A stretch of 64,000 bases of DNA from an uncultured Roseateles sp. (GCA_946886855.1 CAMPJJ010000002.1:57951-121950), one strand, 5' to 3'; positions 16,980 to 26,090 are shown, numbered from the stretch's first letter. The notes: generated by a model not told the origin, from the sequence alone. Translations and numbers: made by a program.

Positions 16980-17576
16980 TCAGTAGTCCAGGTCCCAGTC
17001 GACCGGGATGACCTTGGCGGCCTTGTCGACCGTGCCGACAAACGCGTTAACGAACGGGATGAGGATTTCCTCGTCCGGCTTGACCGGCGCGGTCTTGCCG
17101 GCAGGCAGGATGCGCAGCACGCAGTGCGGACCGGTGTCGATCAGGTCGATCACCTCACCCAGCGTCTGGCCGTCCTTGTTGACGACGCTCATGCCGATCA
17201 GGTCGATCCAGTAGAACTCGTCCTCTTCGGTGTCCGGGAACACGCTGCGCGAGACGAAGATGCGGGCGCCCTTGAGCGCCTCCGCACCGTTGCGGTCGGC
17301 CAGGCCTTCGACCTGGGCGACGATGCCATCCGCATGGTCGCGGACGGACAGTACCTTGAGCACGGGGGGCACGACATGCGGCTTGCCCGGCAGGGCCTTC
17401 TCGCTCGGCTTCATGAACCAGCGGCGAGCGGCGAAGAGCGCCTGGGCATCGGGGGAATGGCTGAGGATCTTCAGCCAGCCCTTGATGCCCCAGGCGTCCA
17501 GCACGCGCCCGACTTCGATGGCGTCCTCCGGAAAGGCCGGAGCACTCTCGATGACGTCGTCGGGCGCCTGCTTCAT
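16980..17576 (-). CDS. rimM: Ribosome maturation factor RimM
   Basis: A 198-residue protein needed for late 30S maturation, binding S19. The N-terminal barrel holds [16 protein letters not shown], and the PRC-barrel half holds [11 protein letters not shown] and I-L-I-P-F-V. It is longer in the middle than E. coli RimM (extra residues around 55-70). It lies 18 bp after rpsP in the ribosomal operon. Confidence 0.97.
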   Translation of the reverse strand: MKQAPDDVIESAPAFPEDAIEVGRVLDAWGIKGWLKILSHSPDAQALFAARRWFMKPSEKALPGKPHVVPPVLKVLSVRDHADGIVAQVEGLADRNGAEALKGARIFVSRSVFPDTEEDEFYWIDLIGMSVVNKDGQTLGEVIDLIDTGPHCVLRILPAGKTAPVKPDEEILIPFVNAFVGTVDKAAKVIPVDWDLDY

Positions 17577-17594
17577 CTGCTTAGATCCGGAGAA

Positions 17595-17870
17595 TCAGGC
17601 AGCGACGGCGGCGGCCGGAGCGGCAGCCGACTTCTTGGCCACGTCGACCAGGCGGGCGACGGCCGGCGACAGCTGGGCGCCGGTGCCGACCCAGTAGGAC
17701 ACGCGGTCCTGCGCGACGCGCAGGCCTTCGGCGTTGCCGGTGGCCACGGGGTTGTAGAAACCGACGCGCTCGATGAAGCGGCCATCGCGACGATTGCGGC
17801 TGTCGGTCACGACGATGTTGTAGAACGGACGCTTCTTGGAGCCACCGCGGGAGAGTCGAATAACGACCAT
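17595..17870 (-). CDS. rpsP: 30S ribosomal protein S16
   Basis: A 91-residue S16, starting [17 protein letters not shown] and continuing with [21 protein letters not shown]. The C-terminus is an Ala-rich tail typical of betaproteobacteria. The ATG is preceded by GAAGGA. First gene of the operon, driven by the promoter at 18100-18129 after a leader of about 220 nt. Confidence 0.98.
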   Translation of the reverse strand: MVVIRLSRGGSKKRPFYNIVVTDSRNRRDGRFIERVGFYNPVATGNAEGLRVAQDRVSYWVGTGAQLSPAVARLVDVAKKSAAAPAAAVAA

Positions 17871-18099
17871 GATCTATCCTTCAGGTTTTGAGCGTTCCAC
17901 CGCACCAGGGAGACACACAGGGGCAAGCAGACAAATGGGATCGACCCTCGGATGGGGCACGCGTGTGTCGCGCAACATCCCCACGAAAGGTCGACAGCTG
18001 GCCCTGTAGATACGCCCCCGGACTGACATCGCACGAGCTCCGGATCAGGAAGCTTCGAAACGTGACAGTCACACCCGGGGGCCAGCGCCAAAACCCGGC

Positions 18100-18129
18100 A
18101 TTATAAACTCGCGTTTGACGCTTTGTCCT
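18100..18129 (-). promoter_or_regulatory. Promoter of the rpsP-rimM-trmD-rplS operon
   Basis: Minus-strand AGGACA (18129-18124), an 18-bp spacer and a perfect TATAAT (18105-18100). Transcription would begin near 18093. It lies just before the start of the divergent GNAT gene at 18139. Confidence 0.75.
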
Positions 18130-18138
18130 CCTCCCCCA

Positions 18139-18765
18139 ATGACGACGACCACCAGCAGTTCCTCCCCCCTCCTGATCCGCCCCAGCCTGGAGGGTGATAT
18201 CGCCGCCATCCAGCAGATCTACGAGCACGCGGTGCTGCACGGGACCGGCACCTTCGAGACCGACGTGCCCGACCGTGCCGAGATGGGCCGCCGCCGCACC
18301 GAGGTGCTCAGCCGCAGCCTGCCGTACCTGATCGCGGAGCGCGACGGGCAGGTGCTCGGCTTCGCGTACGCCAACTACTTCCGTCCGCGGCTGGCCTACC
18401 GCTACTTCGTCGAGGACTCGATCTACCTCGCGCCCCACGCCCAGGGCCAGGGGGTCGGCCGGCTGCTGCTGGCCGAACTGATCGCCCGCTGCGAAGCCGC
18501 CGGCGCGCGCCAGATGGTCGCCGTGATCGGCGATTCGCAGAACCTCGGCTCGATCGGCGTGCACCGCAGCCACGGTTTCGAGGACATCGGCGTGATGAAG
18601 GCGGCCGGCTGGAAGTTCGGCAAATGGCTCGATGTCGTGCTGATGCAACGCCAGCTGGGTCAGGGCGACGCCAGTTCGCCCACCGGGGCGATGCCGGCAA
18701 CCGCGGCAACCGCGGCGGCCTCGCCGGCGGCGCCCTCCGCTCCCGCCGAGACGCCCGCCGCATGA
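18139..18765 (+). CDS. GNAT-family N-acetyltransferase (phosphinothricin acetyltransferase-like)
   Basis: About 208 residues. The acetyl-CoA binding motif A is H-A-Q-G-Q-G-V-G-R-L-L-L; before it lie G-T-G-T-F-E-T-D and Y-R-Y-F-V-E-D-S-I-Y-L, after it V-A-V-I-G-D-S-Q-N and S-H-G-F-E-D-I-G, the pattern of the Pat/YwnH group that acetylates small amines such as phosphinothricin or methionine sulfone. The C-terminal 35 residues are an Ala/Pro/Thr tail. The start at 18139 is chosen over 18115 because the latter falls too close to the rpsP promoter; neither has a ribosome site. The stop overlaps the next start (ATGA). Confidence 0.88.
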   Translation: MTTTTSSSSPLLIRPSLEGDIAAIQQIYEHAVLHGTGTFETDVPDRAEMGRRRTEVLSRSLPYLIAERDGQVLGFAYANYFRPRLAYRYFVEDSIYLAPHAQGQGVGRLLLAELIARCEAAGARQMVAVIGDSQNLGSIGVHRSHGFEDIGVMKAAGWKFGKWLDVVLMQRQLGQGDASSPTGAMPATAATAAASPAAPSAPAETPAA

Positions 18766-19235
18766 ACGCCGTCGCCCCTGGCGCCGGCGGCGCGGCGGAC
18801 CTCAAGTCCAAGACCGTCGCCACCTGGCTGAGCTTTGCGCTCGGCAGCCTCGGGGCGCATCGCTTCTACCTGCACGGCTTCAGCGACAAGCTCGCCTGGC
18901 TCCATCCACTGCCGACGCTGTTGGGCTTGTATGGCGTGCACCGCATGGACACGCTCGGCCAGGACGACGTCGCGGCCTGGTTCCTGATCCCGCTGCTCGG
19001 GCTGATGATCGCCCAGAGCATGCTGGCGGGCATCGTCTACGGCCTGATGCCCGACGAGCGCTGGGCCGACCGCTTCAACCCCGGACAGGCGGTGCGCCGG
19101 ACCGGCTGGTTGCCGATCCTGGGCGTCATTGCCTGTTTGATGGTCGGCGGCGCCTGCCTGATGGCCACGATCGCCTTCTCGGCGCAGCGCTACTTCGAAT
19201 CGCAGGTCGAAGCCGCCCGAGAGATCAGTCAGTAG
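18762..19235 (+). CDS. TM2-like multi-pass membrane protein
   Basis: A 157-residue protein with three or four hydrophobic segments. The N-terminal part K-T-V-A-T-W-L-S-F-A-L-G-S-L-G-A-H-R-F-Y-L-H-G resembles the TM2 domain (a G-x-H-R-F-Y-L motif between two helices). Function unknown. Its ATG overlaps the GNAT stop by 4 bp, so the two are translated together. Two inverted repeats follow and probably end transcription. Confidence 0.75.
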   Translation: MNAVAPGAGGAADLKSKTVATWLSFALGSLGAHRFYLHGFSDKLAWLHPLPTLLGLYGVHRMDTLGQDDVAAWFLIPLLGLMIAQSMLAGIVYGLMPDERWADRFNPGQAVRRTGWLPILGVIACLMVGGACLMATIAFSAQRYFESQVEAAREISQ

Positions 19236-19281
19236 TCGAGGGAACGCCTCCGTACTTCCACCGCCGCTGGCCCTCACCCTG

Positions 19282-19378
19282 CCCTCTCCCGCAAGCGGGA
19301 GAGGGAGAAAGAGGAGTCAGCGCTGCGAGTGGATCCGGTCGGACTCCCTCTCCCGCTTGCGGGAGAGGGAGAAAGAGG
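19282..19378. repeat. Two REP-like inverted repeats in direct orientation
   Basis: Two 24-bp near-perfect palindromes with 11-bp arms CCCTCTCCCGC / GCGGGAGAGGG, at 19282-19305 (centre AA) and 19346-19369 (centre TT). Each is followed by the same AGAAAGAGG, so a 33-bp unit is repeated 64 bp apart. They lie between convergent genes (TM2-like and Pit) and probably act as a bidirectional terminator. The sequence looks like a dispersed palindromic element. Confidence 0.85.
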
Positions 19379-19390
19379 TTGCCAGCGGCC

Positions 19391-20401
19391 TCAGAACAGC
19401 GTGAAGCTGATCCAGTAGAACAGTCCGGCGATGAACGCCGACGCCGGGATCGTGAAGATCCAGGCCCAGACGATGTTCCCCGCCACGCCCCATCGCACCG
19501 AGGAGGCGCGCTGCGTCGAGCCCACGCCGACGATGGCGCCGGTGATCGTGTGCGTCGTGGACACGGGGATCCCGAGCGAGGTCGCCAGGAACAGCGTGAT
19601 CGCGCCGCCGGTTTCCGCGCAGAAGCCGCCGACGGGCTTCAGCTTGGTGATCTTCTGCCCCATCGTGCGGACGATCCGCCAGCCGCCGAACATCGTGCCC
19701 AACCCGATCGCCAGGTAGCAGACCACGATGACCCAGGTCGGCGGCGAATGTTCACCGGCGCCCGCGTACCCCGACGCGATCAGCAGCATCCAGATCAGGC
19801 CGATCGTTTTCTGCGCATCGTTGCCGCCGTGGCCCAGGCTGTACAGCCCGGCCGAGACCAGCTGCAAGCGGCGGAACCAGTTGTCCACGCGCAGCGGCGA
19901 ACTGCGTCTGAACAGCCAGGCCACCGCCACCATCAGCAGCGAGCCCAGCAGGAAGCCCAGCAGCGGCGAGACGAAGATGAACAGCACCGTCTTGCCGATG
20001 CCGCTCATGATCAGGCCCTTGGTGCCCGCCTTGGCGATGGCCGCGCCGACCAGGCCGCCGATCAGCGCGTGCGACGAGCTCGACGGGATGCCGTAGAACC
20101 AGGTGATCACGTTCCACGCGATCGCGCCGATCAAGGCGCCGAAGATCACGTGGTGATCGACGATGCCCGCGTCGATCGATCCCTTGCCGATCGTGGCCGC
20201 CACCTTCAGCTCGAAGAACAGCACCGCGATCACGTTGAAGAAGGCCGCGAACAGCACGGCCTGCTGCGGCTTGAGGACGCCGGTCGACACGACCGTCGCG
20301 ATCGAGTTGGCGGCGTCGTGGAAGCCGTTCATGAAGTCGAAGGCGACGGCCAGCACCACGAGCATGGCCACGACCCAGAAGGCCACGTGCATCGTTCCCA
20401 T
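19391..20401 (-). CDS. pit: Low-affinity inorganic phosphate transporter, Pit family
   Basis: A 336-residue inner-membrane protein with about ten helices. Both halves carry the PiT signature G-F-H-D-A-A-N-S-I-A (near 27) and G-H-G-G-N-D-A-Q-K (near 190), with I-P-V-S-T-T-H in the second half. It takes up phosphate with protons or metal cations. The gene lies 21 bp after the DUF47 gene, the standard Pit partner arrangement. Confidence 0.95.
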   Translation of the reverse strand: MGTMHVAFWVVAMLVVLAVAFDFMNGFHDAANSIATVVSTGVLKPQQAVLFAAFFNVIAVLFFELKVAATIGKGSIDAGIVDHHVIFGALIGAIAWNVITWFYGIPSSSSHALIGGLVGAAIAKAGTKGLIMSGIGKTVLFIFVSPLLGFLLGSLLMVAVAWLFRRSSPLRVDNWFRRLQLVSAGLYSLGHGGNDAQKTIGLIWMLLIASGYAGAGEHSPPTWVIVVCYLAIGLGTMFGGWRIVRTMGQKITKLKPVGGFCAETGGAITLFLATSLGIPVSTTHTITGAIVGVGSTQRASSVRWGVAGNIVWAWIFTIPASAFIAGLFYWISFTLF

Positions 20402-20422
20402 GGGAGACGCTCCGCGACCGGA

Positions 20423-21070
20423 TCAGGAATTCTCGAGGACGATGCCCTCGATCAGGTTGGCGACGTCCTCGCAGCGGTCGGAGATGGATTCCAGCTGCTC
20501 GTAGATCGCCTTGAGCTTGATCAGCTCGCGCACGTCCTCCTGCTCGCGGAACAGCTTGGACATCGCGGCGCGCATCACGCGGTCGGCGTCGGACTCGAGC
20601 TTGTCGATCTCCTCGCAGGCCTTGATGGCGGCTTCGGCGGTCTTGGGTTCGCTCAGCTTGGGCAGCAGCGTCACGGCGTGCTTCACGCGCTCGCAGCACT
20701 TGGCCGACAGCTCGCCCAGGCGCAGCACCTCCTCGGGGATGGAGCGCACGTCGTAGAGCTGCATGGTCTCGCTGGAATCCTGCAGCAGGTCCAGGATGTC
20801 GTCCATCGCGTTGATCAGGCCGTGGATCTGCTCGCGGTCGATCGGCGTGATGAAGGTGCGATGCAGCAGCCGGTTCACCTCGGCGGTCACGCGGTCGGCG
20901 TGGTGCTCGGCCTTGTCGACTTCGGCGGCGTATTTCTCGCGCAGCGTCAGGTCGTTGTAGTTCTGGATCATGAGCATGAAGGCGCGCGCGCCTTCCACGA
21001 TCTGCGTGCCGTGCTCATTGAACAGTTCGAAGAAATTGCCCTCTCGGGGCAGCAGCTTGCCGAAAAACAT
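20423..21070 (-). CDS. DUF47/PhoU-like phosphate transport accessory protein
   Basis: A 215-residue, mostly helical protein beginning M-F-F-G-K-L-L-P-R-E-G-N-F-F-E-L-F. The two related three-helix halves contain the PhoU-like acidic patterns E-V-D-K-A-E-H-H-A-D and E-I-D-K-L-E-S-D-A-D-R-V, which bind metal clusters in PhoU. It is thought to regulate or assist the Pit transporter encoded directly downstream. The start at 21070 has GGAG upstream; longer frames are not supported. Confidence 0.9.
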   Translation of the reverse strand: MFFGKLLPREGNFFELFNEHGTQIVEGARAFMLMIQNYNDLTLREKYAAEVDKAEHHADRVTAEVNRLLHRTFITPIDREQIHGLINAMDDILDLLQDSSETMQLYDVRSIPEEVLRLGELSAKCCERVKHAVTLLPKLSEPKTAEAAIKACEEIDKLESDADRVMRAAMSKLFREQEDVRELIKLKAIYEQLESISDRCEDVANLIEGIVLENS

Positions 21071-21156
21071 GGGGGAGGCTCCGCGCCGTGCGATCCGCGC
21101 CGGATCAAAAGCCCGCGAGTGTAGCCGCCCATGGCCCGTTGGAGCTATTTCGACAT

Positions 21157-21510
21157 TCAGCTTCGGAAGATGAAGTAGACGGCGCCCATCAGGCACAGGC
21201 CGGCCCAGATGAAGTCCGTCTTGAACGGCTGGTTCATGAAGAGCATGGAGAACGGGACGAACACGCCGAGGGTGATCACCTCCTGCGTGATCTTCAGCTG
21301 GGCGAGCGTGAACCCGCCGTCGTAACCGATGCGGTTGGCCGGGACCTGCAGCAGGTATTCGAACAGCGCGATCCCCCAGCTGATCAGCGCCGCGATGTAC
21401 CACGGCTTGGATGCCAGCTCTTTCAGATGGCCGTACCAGGCGAAGGTCATGAAGACGTTGGACAGCGTCAGCAGGGCGACCATCTGCCAGCCGGCGGCGG
21501 TTGCGAACAT
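21157..21510 (-). CDS. DUF486/DMT-like four-helix membrane protein
   Basis: A 117-residue protein with four hydrophobic helices. It contains F-M-T-F-A-W-Y-G-H-L, I-S-W-G-I-A-L-F-E-Y, Q-V-P-A-N-R-I-G and F-T-L-A-Q-L-K-I-T-Q-E, all typical of DUF486. The fold resembles a small multidrug transporter subunit, but no substrate is known. The start at 21510 was chosen because it opens the first helix. Confidence 0.88.
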   Translation of the reverse strand: MFATAAGWQMVALLTLSNVFMTFAWYGHLKELASKPWYIAALISWGIALFEYLLQVPANRIGYDGGFTLAQLKITQEVITLGVFVPFSMLFMNQPFKTDFIWAGLCLMGAVYFIFRS

Positions 21511-21575
21511 GAGGCGGACTCCCGAAAGCGGTTGAATGTGGAGGGCGGGTGGAAGGCGGTGATGAGGGTGGGCGG

Positions 21576-22070
21576 TCAGGGCCGGCGCAACGGTGTGCCT
21601 TCGCGCTCGACGGCCTGACCGGCGACCGAGGGCAAATGGCTCGCCAGTCGACCCAGTCCTGCGACTTCGAGCGTGGCGTCCAGTTCCAGCAGCGGGCGCA
21701 GCACGAAGGCGCGCTGGTGCAGCCGCGGATGCGGGACGAGGAGCCGATCCAGGGCGATGGACTGGTCGCCGTAGAGCAGCAGATCGAGGTCGAGGGTCCG
21801 CGGCGCGTTGACGAACGGCCGCTCGCGCCCGTGGCGCAGCTCGATGGCCTGCAAGGCCGCGAGCAGCGTGAGCGGCGGCAGCGTCGTCGTGACGCGTGCG
21901 ACCGCGTTCAGGTAGTCGGGGCCTTCGCAGCCGACCGGCGCGCTGCGCCACGCGGAGGAGACCCCCGCCAGGGTCAGGCCGGTCACGTCGGCGAGGTCGG
22001 CCAGCGCCGCCTCCAGCGTGCGCCGCAGGTCGCCGAGGTTGGCGCCCAGCCCGACGTAGGCCGTGATCAT
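21576..22070 (-). CDS. folK: 2-amino-4-hydroxy-6-hydroxymethyldihydropteridine pyrophosphokinase
   Basis: A 164-residue HPPK of the folate pathway, transferring pyrophosphate from ATP to the pterin. It shows Y-V-G-L-G-A-N-L-G-D at the start, S-S-A-W-R-S-A-P, Y-L-N-A-V, and the key motif R-T-L-D-L-D-L-L-L-Y-G followed by L-V-P-H-P-R-L-H-Q-R-A-F-V. The ATG at 22070 is 10 bp after the pcnB stop, so it is read with pcnB. Confidence 0.95.
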   Translation of the reverse strand: MITAYVGLGANLGDLRRTLEAALADLADVTGLTLAGVSSAWRSAPVGCEGPDYLNAVARVTTTLPPLTLLAALQAIELRHGRERPFVNAPRTLDLDLLLYGDQSIALDRLLVPHPRLHQRAFVLRPLLELDATLEVAGLGRLASHLPSVAGQAVEREGTPLRRP

Positions 22071-22080
22071 TCGCGGCGGG

Positions 22081-23718
22081 TCATTCGTCGTTGGACGGAC
22101 CGCCGGCATCGGCCGGCGCCGCGGCACCGCCCGCCGCCTTGGGCTTGCGGCGACGGCGGCGCTTCTTGGCGGGATGGCCGGTGCCGCCCTCGCCTTCCGC
22201 GGCGTCCACCGCCTCGGCATCGATCGGCAGCGCGGCGGCCGATTCGCCGCTGACGGGCAGGGTCGCGGGCGTGCTCACGGCGCCGCGCGGCACCGAGTGC
22301 ACGCGTCCGCCGCCCGCCTTGGGCTTGCTGCGCGGGCCGCCCTGACGTTGCGTCTCGCGCGCCAGCTCCAGCAGCGCGCGGCGCTCGTCCTCGGTGCCCA
22401 GCGCGAAGTCTTCCCACCAGTCGGCCAGGGCCGGATCGATCTCGCCCGCCTCGGCGCGCAGCGCCAGGAAGTCGAAGCCGGCGCGGTAGCGCGGCTGCTC
22501 GATCAGCCGGTGCGGACCGCTGCCGGTGCGGCGCTCGAAGCGCGGCTGCATCATCCAGATCTCGCGCATGTCCGCCGCGAGCTTGCCGCGGCCGGAGATG
22601 TCGCCGACGCGCGCGTCGAAGACCAGGTCGATCGCCTGCTGCAAGGCCGCCACCGCGCCCTCGCCGCCGTCGATCAGGCGCGTCCAGCGCTGCTGGACCT
22701 CGCCCCACAGCATGCAGGCCAGCATGAAGCTGGGCGCGACCGAGCGGCCTTCCTCGACACGCTTGTCGGTGTCTTCCAGCGCCAGGCGGACGAACTTGCC
22801 GTGCACGTTGTCCGGCAGCGCGCCGTCCTTGTCGAGCACCGCGTCCAGGATCGGGAACACGCCGCGCGCCAGGCCCTGCTTGCGCAGCTCGTCGATGCTC
22901 GCGAGCGCGTGGCCGGTCTGCAGCAGCTTGATCATCTCGTCGAACATGCGCGACAGCGGCACGTTCGCGAGCAGCGGCGCCATCGCGGCGATCGGCGCGC
23001 GGGTCTTGGGCTCGATCGTGAAGCCCAGCTTCGCGGCGAAGCGCACGGCGCGCAGGATGCGGACCGGGTCCTCGCGGTAGCGGCTCTCGGGGTCGCCGAT
23101 CATCCGCAGCACCTTCTTGCGGGCGTCGGCCAGACCGCCGTGGTAGTCGACCACCAGCTCGCGTTCCGGGTTGTAGTACATCGCGTTGACGGTGAAGTCG
23201 CGCCGCGCGGCGTCCTCGATCTGCGGACCCCAGACGTTGTCGCGCAACACGCGGCCGGACGCGTCGACGACGTGCGACTTGCCCTCCAGCGCGCCCTTGG
23301 ACGTCTTCTCGTTGCCCTGCACCTGCTCGGCGTCGTCTTCCTTCAGCAGCGCGCGGAAGGTCGAGACCTCGATCACCTCGTGCTCGCGGCCGCGGCCGTA
23401 GACCACGTGGACGATGCGGAAGCGCCGGCCGATGATGAAAGCACGGCGGAACTGGTTCTTGACCTGCTCGGGCGTGGCGTCGGTGGCGACGTCGAAGTCC
23501 TTGGGCCGGCGGCCCAGCAGCAGGTCGCGCACGGCGCCGCCGACGATGAAGGCCTCGTAGCCCGCGTCGGTCAGCCCCTTGACGACCTTGACGCCGCGCT
23601 CATCGAGCAGGGCCGGGTCGATGCGGTGTTCCTCCGCGGTGATTTCCACGCGCTTGCCGAGCGGCGTGGCGGTGCTTTCGGACTTGCCCAACAGCTTGTT
23701 GATAAATTTTTTGATCAT
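22081..23718 (-). CDS. pcnB: Poly(A) polymerase I
   Basis: A 545-residue nucleotidyltransferase that adds poly(A) tails to RNA 3' ends to promote decay. G-G-A-V-R-D-L-L-L-G and D-F-D-V-A-T-D-A-T-P form the catalytic head, D-P-V-R-I-L-R-A-V-R-F-A-A-K-L-G-F the neck. After about residue 440 the C-terminus is low-complexity and ends with a strongly basic stretch (K-K-R-R-R-R-R-K-P-K) then a Gly/Ala tail, presumably binding RNA. The start overlaps the stop of the HAD gene (ATGA, 23715-23718); folK follows after 10 bp. Confidence 0.95.
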   Translation of the reverse strand: MIKKFINKLLGKSESTATPLGKRVEITAEEHRIDPALLDERGVKVVKGLTDAGYEAFIVGGAVRDLLLGRRPKDFDVATDATPEQVKNQFRRAFIIGRRFRIVHVVYGRGREHEVIEVSTFRALLKEDDAEQVQGNEKTSKGALEGKSHVVDASGRVLRDNVWGPQIEDAARRDFTVNAMYYNPERELVVDYHGGLADARKKVLRMIGDPESRYREDPVRILRAVRFAAKLGFTIEPKTRAPIAAMAPLLANVPLSRMFDEMIKLLQTGHALASIDELRKQGLARGVFPILDAVLDKDGALPDNVHGKFVRLALEDTDKRVEEGRSVAPSFMLACMLWGEVQQRWTRLIDGGEGAVAALQQAIDLVFDARVGDISGRGKLAADMREIWMMQPRFERRTGSGPHRLIEQPRYRAGFDFLALRAEAGEIDPALADWWEDFALGTEDERRALLELARETQRQGGPRSKPKAGGGRVHSVPRGAVSTPATLPVSGESAAALPIDAEAVDAAEGEGGTGHPAKKRRRRRKPKAAGGAAAPADAGGPSNDE

Positions 23719-24383
23719 TCGAACAGCTTCAGTATCGGCCAGCCGCGCTCGCGCGCCAGCGCCTCGAGGGCCGAGGTGGGGTTGGTCGCCACCGGATGGC
23801 TGACCCGCTCCAGCAGCGGCAGGTCATTCATCGAGTCGCTGTAGAAATGCACGCGCTCGAAATCTTCCCAGCGGCGCCCCTGCGCCGCCAGCCAGTCGTT
23901 CACGCGCACGATCTTGCCCGCCTGGAAGGACGGGGTCCCCTGCACGCGCCCGGTGAACGACCCGGTCGCGTCGCGCTCCAGCTGCACGGCGATCAGGTGA
24001 TCGACGCCGAAGGCCTGGGCGATCGGCGCGGTCACGAATTCATTGGTCGCCGTCACCACGGCCACCAGATCCCCGGCGTCCAGGTGGCGCTGCACGAGTG
24101 CGCGCGCATTGTCGCGCAACATCGGCGCGACGATCCGGGCCATGAAATCGGCGCGGGCCGCCTCGGCCTCGGCCAGCGGCCGGACGCGCCAGACCGAGGT
24201 GGCGAAGTCGACGTACTCGTCCAGGTCGAGGTCCCCGCGCTGGTAGTCGGCGTAGAACTCGTCGTTGCGGGCGGCCCAGGCGACGCCGTCGGCCCAGCCG
24301 ATCTCCACCATGTAGGCGCCGAAGGCGTGGTCCGAGTCCTGCGGGATCAGCGTGCCGTCGAGGTCGAACAGGGTCAGGTCCAC
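23715..24383 (-). CDS. HAD-IB family phosphatase (SerB-like)
   Basis: A 222-residue HAD hydrolase. Motif I is L-F-D-L-D-G-T-L, motif II V-V-T-A-T-N, and the late motif F-Y-S-D-S-M-N-D-L-P-L-L contains the metal-binding Asp pair. The subfamily cleaves phosphoserine and related phosphomonoesters; the substrate here is unknown. The GTG at 24383 is preferred because AAGGA lies 8 nt upstream; a longer TTG-started frame to 24419 has no ribosome site. It overlaps pcnB by 4 bp. Confidence 0.88.
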   Translation of the reverse strand: MDLTLFDLDGTLIPQDSDHAFGAYMVEIGWADGVAWAARNDEFYADYQRGDLDLDEYVDFATSVWRVRPLAEAEAARADFMARIVAPMLRDNARALVQRHLDAGDLVAVVTATNEFVTAPIAQAFGVDHLIAVQLERDATGSFTGRVQGTPSFQAGKIVRVNDWLAAQGRRWEDFERVHFYSDSMNDLPLLERVSHPVATNPTSALEALARERGWPILKLFE

Positions 24384-24435
24384 GGGTCTTGTCCTTGAAA
24401 AACCTTGAAATCGTTGCAACCGGCGGCGTCGCCCC

Positions 24436-25110
24436 TCAGGCGAGCGCCCCCTGGTCGGCGAGCATCTGGCGCAGCAGCGGCACGGTGACCGCCCGCTTGC
24501 TGGCCATGGCGAATTCGTCCAGCCCGTCCAGCAGCGTCATCAGGTGCTTGAGGTCGCGGGCGTAACGGGTGAGCAGGTAGTCGATGACGTCGTCACTCAG
24601 CGCGATGCCGCGGCGGTCGGCCTCGCGGCGGAGCACGGCGCGCACCTCGGCCTCGGACAACGGCTGCAGCGCGAAGGTCGGGCCCCAGCCGAGCCGGGTG
24701 CGCAGGTCCTCGCGCAGGTCCAGGTCGACCGGCGGCGCGGTGCCGGTGGAGACGACCGCCAATCCCAGCGTCGCGGCCTCGACGAAGAGCGCGAAGGCCG
24801 CATGCTGCTGGCCCGGGTCGAAGCGCTGCGCGTCGTCGAGCAGCAGCAGGCTCGGGTGGGTGGGCAGCTCCCAGGGCAGCGGGGTGTCGGCGTCATACCA
24901 GCCGACCTGCGCGCCGGCCTGCTGCCAGTGGCGCGCGAGCGCCCGCAGCAGATGCGTCTTGCCGCTGCCGGGCGGCCCCCACAGGAACACCGGCGGCGCG
25001 CCAGCCCCCAGCGCCAGCACATGCGTGAGGGCCGCGGTGTTGGCACCGGTGAGGAGCGTGTCAAAGGTGTAGTCGGGCTCGGGACCGAGCGACAGCGGGA
25101 TCTGCTTCAA
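24436..25110 (-). CDS. hda: DnaA regulatory inactivator Hda
   Basis: A 224-residue DnaA-like AAA+ protein that stimulates ATP hydrolysis by DnaA together with the sliding clamp. The N-terminus MKQIPLSLG contains the clamp-binding Q-x-P-L-x-L motif, Walker A is G-P-P-G-S-G-K-T-H, Walker B L-L-L-L-D-D-A-Q. The DNA-binding domain IV of DnaA is absent, which separates it from DnaA. It lies 52 bp upstream of the HAD-pcnB-folK run, likely the same transcription unit. Confidence 0.93.
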   Translation of the reverse strand: MKQIPLSLGPEPDYTFDTLLTGANTAALTHVLALGAGAPPVFLWGPPGSGKTHLLRALARHWQQAGAQVGWYDADTPLPWELPTHPSLLLLDDAQRFDPGQQHAAFALFVEAATLGLAVVSTGTAPPVDLDLREDLRTRLGWGPTFALQPLSEAEVRAVLRREADRRGIALSDDVIDYLLTRYARDLKHLMTLLDGLDEFAMASKRAVTVPLLRQMLADQGALA

Positions 25111-25240
25111 ACCACTTCAGCGTTGGATGGCGGGGTCGACGTCGGCCAGGCGGATGTCGCACCCTCGAGAAGAGAGGGATTCTAAGCGTCGCCCGACGGC
25201 CACTCCCCGCTTCCACCCCCTCCCGCTCCCTCCCGCTCCC

Positions 25241-26017
25241 TCAATGGAGGGTAGCGGGCCCGCCGCCGGCGTCACGGAGCTGTTGCAGGCACTGCGCCAG
25301 CTCGGCGCGCTCCGCCCGGTCGTCGGGCAGCAGGGCCACCAGCTTGCGCTGGACCGCCAGCAGCCGGGGCAGGTCCTGCTGCTCCATGTGGATCTGTTTC
25401 AGATTGCGCAGCATGCGCGCGAGGATCTGGCGCGGCGACGCCGTGCCGAGGAAGGCGTCCAGCGACATCGGTTCCTGCGGCATCAGTCCGGCGCGCTCCC
25501 GCCAGGGGCTGAGGAACTCGTCGAGTTCGCTCCGGCCCAGCGAGCGTCCGCTGAAAGGGTCCAGCACCACCTCGCCCTGCGGCAGGCGCAGCTTCATCAG
25601 GAAGTGGCCCGGGAAGCTGACCCCCTTGATCCGCAGCCCGACATGCGAGGCCAGCTCCATGTAGATGATCGCCAGCGTGATCGGGATGCCGCGGCGCGTG
25701 GCGAGCACCTGATGGAGGTAGCTGTTGCCGACGGCGTAGTAGTCGTTGATGTTCCCGGCGAAGCCGAGCTCGCCATGGAAATACTGGTTGAGCATGCGCA
25801 GCCGGTGGCTGGGCGGCGCGTCGGCGGGCAGGCGGTGGCGCAGCCGCTCGCCGAGACGATCGAGCTCGGCCATCACCTGCTGCACGTCCAGCCGGGGCAC
25901 CTCGTCGAGCGCGATCGCTGTGGCGGCCTCGGCCAGGTTCAGCGTGTCGTCGTCGGCAACCAGCATCGAGAAATAGTCCAGCGCCGACGGCACCGTCCAC
26001 TGCAAAGGCGAACTCAT
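25241..26017 (-). CDS. SirB1-family transglutaminase-like/TPR protein
   Basis: A 258-residue cytoplasmic protein. The N-terminal two thirds match the SirB1/transglutaminase-like region: N-Q-Y-F-H-G-E-L-G-F-A-G-N, Y-Y-A-V-G-N-S-Y-L-H-Q-V-L, R-R-G-I-P-I-T-L-A-I-I-Y and G-V-S-F-P-G-H-F-L-M-K. The end looks like a TPR pair. No biochemical role is established for the family. It sits 73 bp downstream of murJ on the same strand. Confidence 0.87.
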   Translation of the reverse strand: MSSPLQWTVPSALDYFSMLVADDDTLNLAEAATAIALDEVPRLDVQQVMAELDRLGERLRHRLPADAPPSHRLRMLNQYFHGELGFAGNINDYYAVGNSYLHQVLATRRGIPITLAIIYMELASHVGLRIKGVSFPGHFLMKLRLPQGEVVLDPFSGRSLGRSELDEFLSPWRERAGLMPQEPMSLDAFLGTASPRQILARMLRNLKQIHMEQQDLPRLLAVQRKLVALLPDDRAERAELAQCLQQLRDAGGGPATLH

Positions 26018-26090
26018 GCGCCGGAGTCTACGCCCGACATCGGGCGCGGCGCCGGAGGGAGACGCCCCAGCTTTCAGGCCCGGTGAGCCT

